Below, one piece after another: positions 42,647 through 50,941 of a stretch of DNA of 64,000 nucleotides. The stretch covers positions 3,270,501-3,334,500 of the forward strand of contig NC_015167.1 of the NCBI RefSeq assembly GCF_000190595.1, given 5' to 3'. This DNA is from Cellulophaga lytica DSM 7489 (lineage in GTDB: Bacteria > Bacteroidota > Bacteroidia > Flavobacteriales > Flavobacteriaceae). The notes under the pieces were generated by a model. The model was not told where the DNA came from. It ran no database searches and saw nothing but the letters and a program-made list of their open reading frames with translations. Numbering within the stretch: position 1 is the stretch's first letter; every line of letters starts with the position of its first letter. The position numbers were made by a program, and so were the translations under genes.

Positions 42647-44314
42647 TTATGATTTAGAAGAGATTATAACACCATTTTTTAATGTTATTTTCTTATTACA
42701 TTTCTTTTCCCAACTTTTATTATTACTAACAATTATTAAACTCCAAGGGTGCGTTTTTAGCGATAAATAATCTATAATTTGGTTTGCTTCTTGTTCTTCA
42801 AATAAATCTAATGGATTTTCTAAAATTAGTACCTTGGGTTGTTTAACTATAGCTCTAGCTAAAACCAATTTTTTAGTTGTTGTATAGGCAATTTGTTTGC
42901 CTTCTGGAATTAATATTGTATTTAAACCTAGAGTTTGTTGCTTTAAAAAATCTATTAGTCCTAAGTGCTGAAAGGTTGTGTATATAGCTTCATCACTAAT
43001 TTCTTCGTTTCCAAAGGTTACATTTTCCCTAATACTACCTTCAAAAGTAGTTTCTTCAAATAAAGACATTCCTAAGTTTGCTCTGTAGTTGTTTATAAGT
43101 AAACCGCTAATAGCCAAATCGTTCACGTGCAAATAGCCACTTGTAGGTAACACAAGACCAGCCATTAATTGTAATAAAGTAGACTTTCCAGATCCACTTT
43201 CACCAGTAACTAAAACTCTATCTTTAGGATTAACAGTAAAAGATATGTCTTTTAAAATTGTTTTATTTCTTTCCCCTACGGTATATGATATGTTATTTAA
43301 TTCTAAGGTAAAATCATCCTTTTCATTAATAATTTCACCTGTTTGTGGTTCCAAAGGTTTGTCTACAATTTGACCAAGTTTTTCAATAGAAGTTAAAACA
43401 TCGTAAAAAGACTCTAAGCCTAATATCAATTTTTCAACAGAATTAATAACAAGTAAAATTATAATTTCAGCAGCAACAAACTGACCAATATTCATACGTT
43501 GGTCTAGTACTAAAAAACCTCCAATAGATAGTAAGCCAGCTGTAACTATAACTTTGAACCCTATCATTTGTAAAAATTGCACCTTTAAAATAGAAAAGTG
43601 ACTTTCTCTAGATTTTAAATAGTTATCTACTAGGTAATCTGTTTTTTCTAGAGCTAATGATGTTTTTCCGGATAGTTTAAAACTAATTACAGATCTAGAA
43701 ATTTCTTGTAACCAGTGGGCAACTCTGTACTTATTTTTAGATTCATTTAAACTAGTGTCTAAACCTTTTTGAGAAGTGTATTTAAAAACAACATACGCTA
43801 AAAGAACCAACAATATTCCAAATAGAATAAAGAACGGATGATAAAAGGAAAGTAAAATTAAAGCAAAAATTATTTGTAAAAGGGCAGAGGGAACATCTAT
43901 TAAAATTTTAGATAATCCTTTTTGTATTGTTAGGGTATCAAAAAACCTATTTGCCAATTCAGGAAAATGCAAATTTCTTAATTCTACCATTTTTATTTTA
44001 GGAAAACGATAGCTTAACTCAAACGAGGCACGTGTAAAAATTCGTTGTTGTATGGTTTCTATAATTCTTATTTGCATTAGTTTTAAAACACCAGAAAAGG
44101 CAACTCCTATAGTAACTAAAACAATTAAAACTACCCAAGAAGCAGATACTTGGGCGCCTTGTAGTAAATTTATAATGGTTTGTATACCAATAGGTAAACT
44201 AAGGGCTACTATACCTTCAAAAACAGCATAATAACCAATTTGTAATATATCTTTACGCTCTAACTGCAATAGCCCTAAAAATCGTTTCCAAGGTGTTAAA
44301 GTTTTATTTGGCAT
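42647..44314 (-). CDS. ABC exporter (fused permease and ATPase), type I secretion-like
   Basis: A 555-residue ABC half-exporter. Six hydrophobic segments (about 20-310) precede a nucleotide-binding domain with Walker A GESGSGKSTL. The signature and Walker B region is divergent: the LSGGQ position reads TTKKLVLARAI and VLILENPLDLF follows, with Glu-Asn in place of Asp-Glu. The N-terminal C39 peptidase-like domain of bacteriocin exporters is missing. The altered motifs suggest a slow or asymmetric ATPase. With HlyD and TolC partners it should export a peptide, lipid or drug. It overlaps the TetR gene by 11 bases. Confidence 0.88.
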   Translation of the reverse strand: MPNKTLTPWKRFLGLLQLERKDILQIGYYAVFEGIVALSLPIGIQTIINLLQGAQVSASWVVLIVLVTIGVAFSGVLKLMQIRIIETIQQRIFTRASFELSYRFPKIKMVELRNLHFPELANRFFDTLTIQKGLSKILIDVPSALLQIIFALILLSFYHPFFILFGILLVLLAYVVFKYTSQKGLDTSLNESKNKYRVAHWLQEISRSVISFKLSGKTSLALEKTDYLVDNYLKSRESHFSILKVQFLQMIGFKVIVTAGLLSIGGFLVLDQRMNIGQFVAAEIIILLVINSVEKLILGLESFYDVLTSIEKLGQIVDKPLEPQTGEIINEKDDFTLELNNISYTVGERNKTILKDISFTVNPKDRVLVTGESGSGKSTLLQLMAGLVLPTSGYLHVNDLAISGLLINNYRANLGMSLFEETTFEGSIRENVTFGNEEISDEAIYTTFQHLGLIDFLKQQTLGLNTILIPEGKQIAYTTTKKLVLARAIVKQPKVLILENPLDLFEEQEANQIIDYLSLKTHPWSLIIVSNNKSWEKKCNKKITLKNGVIISSKS

Positions 44315-44984
44315 TTGTTAGTGTTTTAAAAGTTAAGTCTGTATAAAAATCTGTTGGTGTAATTTTGCTATTACAGTTGGTAATAGACTTAAAATGTAGC
44401 TTTAAAAAATGCTGGTGTAACGCACCTTCTACCAAACTACTAGCAAAACTTAAAGCGTAGTTGTAATTAGGGTTATAAGCTGCTATTATTTCTGCTATAC
44501 GTTGTACAGTACGTTTATAAGGCATAAAAAAACCTTCTTTATTATCTTGGTCTACACCTTTGGTGTAATATGCTTTAGAGTTTTCATTAATAATAATGGT
44601 ATATAACAACTCTTCGTTAATATGACTATACTTATTATCTTGCTCAGTAGTTTTGGTAACCACCTCTATTGCTTTTTTTAATTTTTCTTTAGTATTGCTA
44701 ATGCTGTACGTTTCTATAACCAATTGGTACTCTATCCAACCCCAGTACCAAGCAGTTAAATACATCAATAGTTTATGTTTACTCTCAAAATATCTATATA
44801 TAGAACTTTCATTAGAACCAATATTTTTACCTAGTTTTTTAAATGTAAAATCTTCAAAACCAATTTCTTCTAAAAGCGTAATACTGTGTTCAATAATTTT
44901 TTTCCCTAGTGTAGATGATTCCGGGTCTTTTAAATAGATTCCTTCAGGTATTTCTATTTTAATATTTGATAGTAATTTTTTCAT
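44304..44984 (-). CDS. TetR-family regulator of the ABC efflux operon
   Basis: A 226-residue regulator. I chose the ATG at 44984; the longer frame would start at a TTG inside the palindrome. The HTH (about 30-75: LLEEIGFEDFTFKKLGKNIGSNESSIYRYFESKHKLL) is typical of TetR, and the C-terminal helical domain is unassigned. It is the first gene of the ABC-HlyD-TolC operon and overlaps the ABC gene, so it probably represses its own operon. A strong inverted repeat 8 bases upstream of the start codon is the likely operator. Confidence 0.88.
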   Translation of the reverse strand: MKKLLSNIKIEIPEGIYLKDPESSTLGKKIIEHSITLLEEIGFEDFTFKKLGKNIGSNESSIYRYFESKHKLLMYLTAWYWGWIEYQLVIETYSISNTKEKLKKAIEVVTKTTEQDNKYSHINEELLYTIIINENSKAYYTKGVDQDNKEGFFMPYKRTVQRIAEIIAAYNPNYNYALSFASSLVEGALHQHFLKLHFKSITNCNSKITPTDFYTDLTFKTLTNAK

Positions 44985-44991
44985 AACTAAA

Positions 44992-45023
44992 ACTATTATA
45001 TGCAAATATAATAGTAATACTAT
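44992..45023. promoter_or_regulatory. Inverted repeats before the TetR-ABC operon
   Basis: ACTATTATAT and ATATAATAGT are perfect 10-base arms with a GCAA centre (44992-45015). A second dyad, ATAGT-AAT-ACTAT, overlaps it (45011-45023). It is a likely TetR operator with two adjacent sites. Confidence 0.7.
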
Positions 45024-45225
45024 TAAAAAAGAAACGCGTTCTATTAACGTATTAATATTTAATAGGTTAAAATTAACTAAAACACTAATAAAATAAGGTC
45101 TTTGGCAAGTTAATTAAATATGTGTTAAATGTTATTAATGTTTATTTTAAAACAAAAAATTAAAGGTTTGTATCAGTTTTTAATACAAATTATACTAGCA
45201 ATACAACACCTTACATATACTTAAA

Positions 45226-45309
45226 ACACCTAAAAGTTAAGGTTTCACAGAAAACCTAAGGGTGTTTACAGAAAGTTACTTTTTTACATAGTTACTATAC
45301 ATAGATTTG
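45226..45309 (+). promoter_or_regulatory. Promoter with LytTR-type direct repeats (site L4)
   Basis: ACAG cores at 45247 (in TTTCACAGAAAA) and 45268 (in TTTACAGAAAG), 21 bases apart, with a weaker ACAC at 45226. Exactly 30 bases after the last core is TAGATTTG (45302-45309), a perfect -7 element. The rest of the 45016-45342 gap holds nothing else that I can support. Confidence 0.7.
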
Positions 45310-45342
45310 AAATAAAAATAGAAATTAATATAGAACAGGACT

Positions 45343-46113
45343 ATGAAACTAAAATTAACAACAGTACTTTTTTTAATCTGCACCGCACTTATAGCTCAGA
45401 ATAAAGAAACGTTTACAGGTAGTGAAGATAATGTAGAATATAAAGCCATTTTTGATGGGCAAAATGTTTATTTAACATTGCGCACGGAGTTTAAAGAGAC
45501 TATGCAATCTATGTTGCACCGAGGTTACACCATTTATTTTGATATAAAAGGGAAGAAAAAGAAAAATGTAAGTATACAGTATCCGTTAAAAGCAGAACGT
45601 CCAGAAAAAGGAGCTAGACCAGAAAGAGGTGAGCGTAGAGAAAATAGAGAGAATAGCGAGCAAAAAGGACCAGATATTGCAAAAATGATAGAAAACTTGC
45701 CTAAAAAAGCAAATTACTCCTATTTTGATTCTTCTGAAGATTTTAATTTAGATATGAATAATTTGGGTATTGTAATGAATTACAGCTATTCTGAAAATGA
45801 AGAAGAAGGTCCTGTTTTAGAATATCATTTAAAAATACCAGCATCTAAAATATCCACAGAAACTGGCAATCTCTCTAAGCTGTCTATTGGAATTGTATCT
45901 ACCAAACAAGAACAAAAAAACAGTCAACAAAAGCCTAATATTAGTATGGGTGGCAGACAAGGTGGTGGTGGCCAAGGCGGACGTTCTGGTGGTGGCAGAT
46001 CTGGTGGTGCAGGAAGAGGAAGTGGCGGAGGAAGACCACCACAAGCAAACACAGATTCACAAGTAGAGAAAATAGATTTTTGGTTTAAACTATATCCAAA
46101 AAAGAAAAAATAA
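45343..46113 (+). CDS. Secreted protein with Arg/Gly-rich tail
   Basis: A 256-residue protein with a signal peptide (about 1-19, LIAQ). The first domain (about 20-90) has strands such as AIFDGQNVYLTLRTEFKE. A charged linker rich in Arg and Glu (ERPEKGARPERGERRENREN) follows, then a second beta-rich part, and a low-complexity Gly/Arg/Ser tail (about 203-232, RGG-like) before a short C-terminal strand ending in Lys. I do not recognise the family. The promoter matches those of the EF-hand/YHYH operon and CotH, so it belongs to the same putative LytTR response. The Gly/Arg stretch is unusual for an exported bacterial protein. Confidence 0.75.
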   Translation: MKLKLTTVLFLICTALIAQNKETFTGSEDNVEYKAIFDGQNVYLTLRTEFKETMQSMLHRGYTIYFDIKGKKKKNVSIQYPLKAERPEKGARPERGERRENRENSEQKGPDIAKMIENLPKKANYSYFDSSEDFNLDMNNLGIVMNYSYSENEEEGPVLEYHLKIPASKISTETGNLSKLSIGIVSTKQEQKNSQQKPNISMGGRQGGGGQGGRSGGGRSGGAGRGSGGGRPPQANTDSQVEKIDFWFKLYPKKKK

Positions 46114-46156
46114 AGAAGAAACACTAACCATAAATAATTTTTTAGTTTGTTTTCTT

Positions 46157-46190
46157 TAAGCCGGTTACGTTGTTGTAATCGGTTTTTTAA
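46157..46190 (+). terminator. Rho-independent terminator
   Basis: AAGCCGGTTAC pairs with GTAATCGGTTT (with one mismatch and a G-T pair) round a GTTGTT loop, then a T run. Confidence 0.7.
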
Positions 46191-46302
46191 TTTAAGAAGT
46201 AATTAACTATAAAAGCTAAGTTTTTTTAGATGCTTGTTTAAACTTTTAACAAAAACCAGTGTCTTATATGTAAAGAAAGTATAATCTTAAAATGTATTAG
46301 TT

Positions 46303-46893
46303 ATGAAAACATTAATAAAAAAATACATCATACCTGTAACACTTTTAGTTGCAATAACAGCTCAGGCTACTGCACAAAGAAAACGTACAGCAAATGAGAA
46401 AACGGTAGTAAAAACTACAACCACAAGAACAACAGTAAGCAAAAGAGTACCAAGTACAAAAGTTACTTATAAAACTCCTAAAAAGAAAGTTGTATCTGTA
46501 AGAACAATTCCTAACAGAACCGTTATAAAACACAGAGGTACTAATTATTACTATGCTAATAATAAGTTTTATACACAGTCTAGAGGTAGGTATATTGTAA
46601 TTGCTCCAAAAGTAGGGTTTAGAATACATGTATTACCACCAAACTATAAAAGAGTACGTTTTAAAAACCATAATTATTACACTGCACAAGGTATTTTTTA
46701 TGTTCAGGTAAATAATGAATATGAGGTTGTAGAACCTGAGGTAGGTACTGTTGTATATGAGCTACCAAGTGATTATGAGAAAGTTAATTTAGACGGACAA
46801 ACCTATTATGAGTATGCCAATGTACTATATGAAAAAGTACAGGTAAATGGTACTAGAGCTTATGAAGTAGTTGGTATTATAGATATGGATTAA
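46303..46893 (+). CDS. DUF6515-family secreted basic protein
   Basis: A 196-residue protein with a signal peptide (about 1-25, ATAQ). A Thr/Lys/Arg-rich linker (about 26-75, for example KTTTTRTTVSKRV) leads to a Tyr-rich repeat region with three units of the type YYYANNKFYTQSRGRYIVIAP, YYTAQGIFYVQVNNEYEVVEP and YYEYANVLYEKVQ. That repeat pattern is typical of DUF6515. It has no known activity. It is probably attached to the envelope. It is monocistronic, with a terminator at 46932-46970. Confidence 0.8.
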   Translation: MKTLIKKYIIPVTLLVAITAQATAQRKRTANEKTVVKTTTTRTTVSKRVPSTKVTYKTPKKKVVSVRTIPNRTVIKHRGTNYYYANNKFYTQSRGRYIVIAPKVGFRIHVLPPNYKRVRFKNHNYYTAQGIFYVQVNNEYEVVEPEVGTVVYELPSDYEKVNLDGQTYYEYANVLYEKVQVNGTRAYEVVGIIDMD

Positions 46894-46931
46894 CGTAAGT
46901 AACTACTGCATTTACAGCAGTTTATTGCTAT

Positions 46932-46970
46932 AAAAAGAGGGTAACTAGCATCTAGTTATCCTCTTTTTAT
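46932..46970. terminator. Bidirectional terminator hairpin
   Basis: AAAAAGAGG..AACTAG pairs with CTAGTT..CCTCTTTTT, between the DUF6515 gene and the convergent desaturase gene. Confidence 0.8.
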
Positions 46971-46973
46971 GTT

Positions 46974-47717
46974 TTATTTTTGCGCAACGGCAACAGGTTT
47001 AAGCCTTATAATACCAAAGGCATTAAGTATTTTAATAATAACGTAAGTAACATCTACCTCGTACCATTTTACACCAAAATTAGCTCTACTTGCATACTTA
47101 TGGTGGTTGTTATGGTAACCTTCTCCCATCATTAAAAAATCGAATCTAAAAAGGTTTTTACTCGTGTTTTTCATTTTAAAATTTACATAGCCATAAATAT
47201 GTCCAAACCAGTTTATAATAACGCCATGTATTGGTGCCATTAAAAATGTAATTGGCAACAAAGCCCATTGCCAAGCGGCTGTAGTAAAGTAAACAAAAAA
47301 TAAAATGTATAATGTAATCCAAAGTAATCTAGAGAATCTAGAGCTTGCAAATGCATCAAAAGATTTCCATTGTGGTACGTTTTTAGTAAACCGTTTGTCT
47401 ACTGCAATACGCTCTTTATTAATGTCTTGGTAAACCGTTTTTGTGCGCCACATCATAGAAAACAAATTGTCGTCATAAGCAGGGGAGTGCGGGTCTTTTT
47501 CTGTGTCTGTATACGCGTGGTGCATACGGTGCATAACACCATAACCATATGCGCTTAAGTAACTAGACCCTTGAAAAATCCAGGTAAGTACAAAGGTAAT
47601 ACGCTCTGTAGTTTTAGACATTGTAAATACTTGGTGTGCGGCATAACGGTGTAAAAAGAACGACTGAAAAAACAGACCTCCATACCATAATACCAAAACA
47701 AAAATGACTATAGCCAT
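46974..47717 (-). CDS. Acyl-CoA / fatty acid desaturase (delta-9 type)
   Basis: A 247-residue membrane desaturase. Hydrophobic segments lie near 1-20, 35-55 and 120-165. The three His boxes are present: HRYAAH, HRMHHAYTD and HNNHHKY. They bind a di-iron centre that introduces a double bond into an acyl chain. I use the ATG at 47717 because the longer frame starts at a TTG and spans the promoter element (CAAAGGTA at 47732-47739 on the plus strand). Adaptation of membrane fluidity to cold would fit. The Crp/Fnr gene lies 81 bases upstream in the same direction. Confidence 0.88.
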   Translation of the reverse strand: MAIVIFVLVLWYGGLFFQSFFLHRYAAHQVFTMSKTTERITFVLTWIFQGSSYLSAYGYGVMHRMHHAYTDTEKDPHSPAYDDNLFSMMWRTKTVYQDINKERIAVDKRFTKNVPQWKSFDAFASSRFSRLLWITLYILFFVYFTTAAWQWALLPITFLMAPIHGVIINWFGHIYGYVNFKMKNTSKNLFRFDFLMMGEGYHNNHHKYASRANFGVKWYEVDVTYVIIKILNAFGIIRLKPVAVAQK

Positions 47718-47731
47718 ATAACTTTTTTTTG

Positions 47732-47739
47732 CAAAGGTA
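47732..47739 (-). promoter_or_regulatory. -7 element TACCTTTG for the desaturase gene
   Basis: A perfect TAnnTTTG on the minus strand, 14 bases before the chosen ATG. The mRNA leader would be only a few bases, so the gene may be nearly leaderless. Confidence 0.5.
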
Positions 47740-47798
47740 AACGGGAGTTTTTCGCAAAACAATGAACCTAAGTCAATAAAAAGCCGCTATATGTAGGC

Positions 47799-48368
47799 TT
47801 ATAGGCGCTTTCTTATACGGCTTAGAGCCTGTGCTGTAATACCAATGTAAGAACTTATGTACTTAAGCGGAATTACCTTTAAAAGTTCTGGTCTTTCTTT
47901 AAACAATTTTAAGTAACGTTCTTCTGCGGTTAGGTTAAGTAAGTTTTGCTCTCGTTTAGATTTTATTAAAAATAAACGCTCTGCAGTTAGCCTACCTATA
48001 AAATTACCAATTTGTGTTTTAGCGTAAACCTCTTGCAAATCGTTATAAGTTATGCTTAAAAGTGTTGTTTTTGTTAACGCTTGTAATTGGTATGCAGAGG
48101 GCTGCTGAGTTAAAAAGGAATCATATGCACTAATAAATTGGTTGTTAAAACTAAACCCAAACGTAATTTCTTTTTCTGGGTTGTCTTTTGGTATAAACAA
48201 ACGCACAACACCAGTTTCTATAAAAGAAATATGATTTTCTATCTCGTTTACTTTTAAAAATATATCCTTTTTAGGAATTTCTCTACGTTGTAATTTAGAG
48301 GTAAAAAACGCCCAATCTTCATTAGAAATTGTTGCAATCTGATCTAAATATGCCTTTATCTGCTCCAA
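47799..48368 (-). CDS. Crp/Fnr-family transcriptional regulator
   Basis: A 189-residue Crp/Fnr regulator. The cyclic-nucleotide-like N-terminal domain (about 10-115) has the beta roll without the phosphate-binding cassette of cAMP receptors. The central helix leads to a C-terminal HTH (about 145-189) ending in SSYIGITAQALSRIRKRL, the recognition helix of the flavobacterial branch. There are no Cys clusters of Fnr type, so it is not likely to sense oxygen through an Fe-S cluster. The targets are unknown. It lies next to a desaturase gene in the same orientation. An intact C-terminus of this kind is what the remnant at 27504 resembles. Confidence 0.9.
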   Translation of the reverse strand: MEQIKAYLDQIATISNEDWAFFTSKLQRREIPKKDIFLKVNEIENHISFIETGVVRLFIPKDNPEKEITFGFSFNNQFISAYDSFLTQQPSAYQLQALTKTTLLSITYNDLQEVYAKTQIGNFIGRLTAERLFLIKSKREQNLLNLTAEERYLKLFKERPELLKVIPLKYISSYIGITAQALSRIRKRL

Positions 48369-48637
48369 ACCTTAATATTACTAGTGTTTTAAGTTGGTAA
48401 AGATACGTATTACTGTTTTTTAAAGCATCAAATTAATTAATATATAACGTATTCATATTCGTCTTGCATAAACGTGTAGACTATATGTTTTTACACTAAA
48501 ACTTACCTTAATTTTAATTGTATTATTTGCAGATACAATTCAGCTAAAAATCATTTTAATTAGTACTTTAAATATTTTTTATAAATTATTTATTAATAAT
48601 AAGTTACAAAAAAGAGCCTTTCTATTTTTATTGGCAC

Positions 48638-48645
48638 TATCTTTG
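48638..48645 (+). promoter_or_regulatory. -7 element TATCTTTG for the cold-shock gene
   Basis: A perfect TAnnTTTG, 43 bases before the ATG of the CspA-family gene. The leader would be about 35-40 bases, much shorter than the long thermosensing leader of E. coli cspA. The rest of the 48369-48688 gap holds nothing else that I can support. Confidence 0.6.
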
Positions 48646-48688
48646 CACTATTGATATCAAATTATCAAATTATTAATACAATATTATT

Positions 48689-48880
48689 ATGAGTAAAGGA
48701 ACAGTAAAGTTTTTCAACGACACAAAAGGATTCGGATTTATAACTGAAGAAGGAGTAGAGAAAGATCATTTTGTACACATTTCAGGATTAGTTGATGAAA
48801 TCCGTGAAGGTGACGTAGTTGAATATGACTTACAAGAAGGAAACAAAGGATTAAATGCAGTAAACGTAAAAGTTATCTAA
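48689..48880 (+). CDS. CspA-family cold-shock protein
   Basis: A 63-residue single cold-shock domain. The RNP1 motif KGFGFI and the RNP2-like HFVHIS are present. It binds single-stranded RNA or DNA and acts as an RNA chaperone in the cytoplasm. The promoter has a perfect TATCTTTG. A strong terminator (48902-48934) follows, so the transcript is only about 280 bases long. Confidence 0.95.
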   Translation: MSKGTVKFFNDTKGFGFITEEGVEKDHFVHISGLVDEIREGDVVEYDLQEGNKGLNAVNVKVI

Positions 48881-48901
48881 ATATATATTTCAAGTTTTTA
48901 C

Positions 48902-48934
48902 AAAAGTCCATCATTAGTTTGATGGACTTTTTTT
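48902..48934 (+). terminator. Rho-independent terminator
   Basis: AAAAGTCCATCA pairs with TGATGGACTTTT round a TTAGTT loop, then more T. It ends the cold-shock transcript. Confidence 0.85.
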
Positions 48935-49013
48935 TATGCCCAAAAACGAGTAATTGCAATAAATGTGAGCTTATTTTAAAATGATTTGTATTTTGCTAAA
49001 AAATAGAAATAAA

Positions 49014-49484
49014 ATGAGTGATGACAAGTTTATGCAAGAAGCTGTAAATGCAGCTTTAAAAGGAATGCAAAACAATGAAGGCGGGCCATTTGGTTGCGTT
49101 ATAGTAAAAGACGGTAAAATTATAGGCAAAGGAAATAATAAAGTAACATCTACTAACGACCCAACTGCACATGCAGAGGTTACAGCAATTAGAGATGCGT
49201 GTAAAAACCTAAACTCTTTTCAGTTAGATGGTTGTATAATTTACACCTCTTGTGAGCCTTGCCCTATGTGTTTAGGAGCTATTTACTGGGCAAGACCAGA
49301 AAAAGTATACTATGGTAGTAGCCAAGCAGACGCTGCTAATATTGGTTTTGATGACGAGTTTATTTATAAAGAAATTCCGCTACCTTACAATGAAAGAAGT
49401 ATACCTTTTGAGCAATTGTCTCCTGAAATTGCAATAAAGCCTTTTCAAGAATGGACTAAAAAAGAAGATAAAACAGAGTACTAA
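49014..49484 (+). CDS. guaD: Guanine deaminase (GuaD-like cytidine-deaminase fold)
   Basis: A 156-residue zinc deaminase. The catalytic motif HAEVTAIR (His ligand and proton-shuttle Glu) and SCEPCPMCLGAIYWAR (the PCxxC zinc site) are complete. The C-terminal part (DAANIGFDDEFIYKEI and ERSIPFEQL) matches the domain-swapped guanine deaminase GuaD of Bacillus, not TadA. It converts guanine to xanthine and ammonia. The ATG at 49014 is preferred, since the upstream extension (MICILLKNRNK) is not conserved in the family. It is monocistronic with its own terminator. Confidence 0.85.
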   Translation: MSDDKFMQEAVNAALKGMQNNEGGPFGCVIVKDGKIIGKGNNKVTSTNDPTAHAEVTAIRDACKNLNSFQLDGCIIYTSCEPCPMCLGAIYWARPEKVYYGSSQADAANIGFDDEFIYKEIPLPYNERSIPFEQLSPEIAIKPFQEWTKKEDKTEY

Positions 49485-49503
49485 TTATAAGTTACTTGGT
49501 TTT

Positions 49504-49552
49504 AAAGCACTACTTAAACGAGTTAAATACTGGTTTAAGTAGTGCTTTTTTA
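49504..49552 (+). terminator. Rho-independent terminator
   Basis: AAAGCACTACTTAAAC pairs with GTTTAAGTAGTGCTTT (16-base stem) round a 13-base loop, followed by T residues. Confidence 0.85.
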
Positions 49553-49647
49553 TTGATTGGAGAATAAATGTATAGCGTTAACAAAAATTTTAATTACGAT
49601 AATACCACAATTCCAATACCTATAATTTTGACTTTAAAAAAATAGAT

Positions 49648-50169
49648 ATGGAAAATTGGTTGTTTGCCTCAGGTGAAATTATAGGAAAAGTTATACTAAG
49701 TATTTTAGCAATTTTTACAATAGTTATTGTAATTACTAGAATATCTGGCTTACGTACTTTTGCCAAAATGTCTAGTTTTGACTTTGCATCTACCATTGCA
49801 ATAGGCTCTATATTAGCGTCTATAGTTTTAAATTCTAGCCAATCTATTACTAAAGGTGCAATAGCTTTAGGTGGTATTATATTATTTCAATCTGTTTTTT
49901 CATATTGCAAACGCAATTTTGAATGGTTTAATAATTTGTTTACCAATAAACCAATGTTATTAATGGATAATGGGGAATTTATACTTAACAATTTAAGAAA
50001 AACAAATGTAGATGCTAAAGATGTCTATGCTAAGCTTAGAGAAGCTAATGTAAAAGATAAAAGCGAAGTTTTAGCCGTAATATTAGAAAGCACCGGAGAT
50101 ATATCTGTACTACATAAAAGTAAAGATGTTGAGCTGTCTAAAGATATTTTAACGGGTGTTAAAAAGTAA
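49648..50169 (+). CDS. DUF421 (YetF/YcaP-like) membrane protein
   Basis: A 173-residue protein with three hydrophobic segments (about 12-30, 42-62 and 68-86), then a soluble domain (about 90-173). The family motifs are RISGLRTFAKMSSFDFASTIAIGSILAS in the membrane part and LLMDNGEFILNNLRKTNVDAKDVYAKLREANV in the soluble part. The family is associated with the envelope and spores, but the molecular function is unknown. It is monocistronic. Confidence 0.85.
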   Translation: MENWLFASGEIIGKVILSILAIFTIVIVITRISGLRTFAKMSSFDFASTIAIGSILASIVLNSSQSITKGAIALGGIILFQSVFSYCKRNFEWFNNLFTNKPMLLMDNGEFILNNLRKTNVDAKDVYAKLREANVKDKSEVLAVILESTGDISVLHKSKDVELSKDILTGVKK

Positions 50170-50226
50170 ACAGACTAAAAGATATGCATTACTTTTGTAC
50201 TAATTAGGTATTATAAAAACTATAAT

Positions 50227-50826
50227 TTGTTAGAAAAAAGGCAACAATTGCCCTCAGAGCAATTAACAGATACAGACTATTTTATTTACTGCTTAGAGGC
50301 TGTAGAAGATATAGAAATTGATACGGTTACCACTGCACAAAAAAAGTTAGCAGAATTAACCAAGCAATATGGTGTAGCCAGTATTTACAAAACATGCGAT
50401 ACTATAGAAGGTTTAGAAGCTAGTTTAAATACATTGCTTTTAGATGATCATAACTTTAAAAATTACGAGGTAATTTACCTTGTTATTACAGGCGAGGCTA
50501 ATAGTATTTGTTTAAATGATTATTACTATAGTTTACAAGAAATTGCAGAAATTTTTGAAGGAAGATTGCAAAATAAGATTCTACATTTTTCTAATGCCAA
50601 AATTTTAGATTTAGACGAAGAAGAAGCACAGTATTTTATAGATATTACAGGTGCTAAAGGTGTATCTGGTTACGGTAATGCCTACAATGGTATATCTAGT
50701 GCAGATTTAGATAAAGCATTTTTTAATTTATTTAAAGAAGATGATAATATGTTTGATGTTGTAGAAGAACTACACCAAAGACATTATAAAATGTGTAAAC
50801 TATTAGATTTTAGAATGTATTACTAA
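50227..50826 (+). CDS. DUF6642-like protein of unknown function
   Basis: A 199-residue cytoplasmic protein, acidic and mixed alpha/beta. It resembles a family found across Bacteroidota: it has YFIYCLEAVEDIEIDT, YKTCDTIEGLEASLNTLLLDDHNF, ILHFSNAKILDLDEEEAQYFIDITGAKGVSGYG and the C-terminal HYKMCKLLDFRMYY. The assignment to DUF6642 is from memory. No catalytic pattern is obvious; possibly it relates to CHAT-like or caspase-fold proteins. No ATG precedes the conserved part, so the TTG at 50227 is used; the start is uncertain. It is 57 bases from the DUF421 gene, but the two genes are not obviously linked. Confidence 0.65.
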   Translation: MLEKRQQLPSEQLTDTDYFIYCLEAVEDIEIDTVTTAQKKLAELTKQYGVASIYKTCDTIEGLEASLNTLLLDDHNFKNYEVIYLVITGEANSICLNDYYYSLQEIAEIFEGRLQNKILHFSNAKILDLDEEEAQYFIDITGAKGVSGYGNAYNGISSADLDKAFFNLFKEDDNMFDVVEELHQRHYKMCKLLDFRMYY

Positions 50827-50941
50827 ATACAATTACAGCATATTAAACTGTTTATTTACTATAGCAATTATTATTTTTCTATTTTATATAGTGATAATTA
50901 GTAATACTTTTTAATAATACAATAACCACTACTTATGTGTA

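Noticed and set aside
45829-46124. Ser/Thr-rich and Pro-rich reading frames on the minus strand opposite the Gly/Arg-rich tail
   Set aside because: They are the antisense image of the Gly-rich repeat in a clear plus-strand gene with its own promoter and signal peptide.
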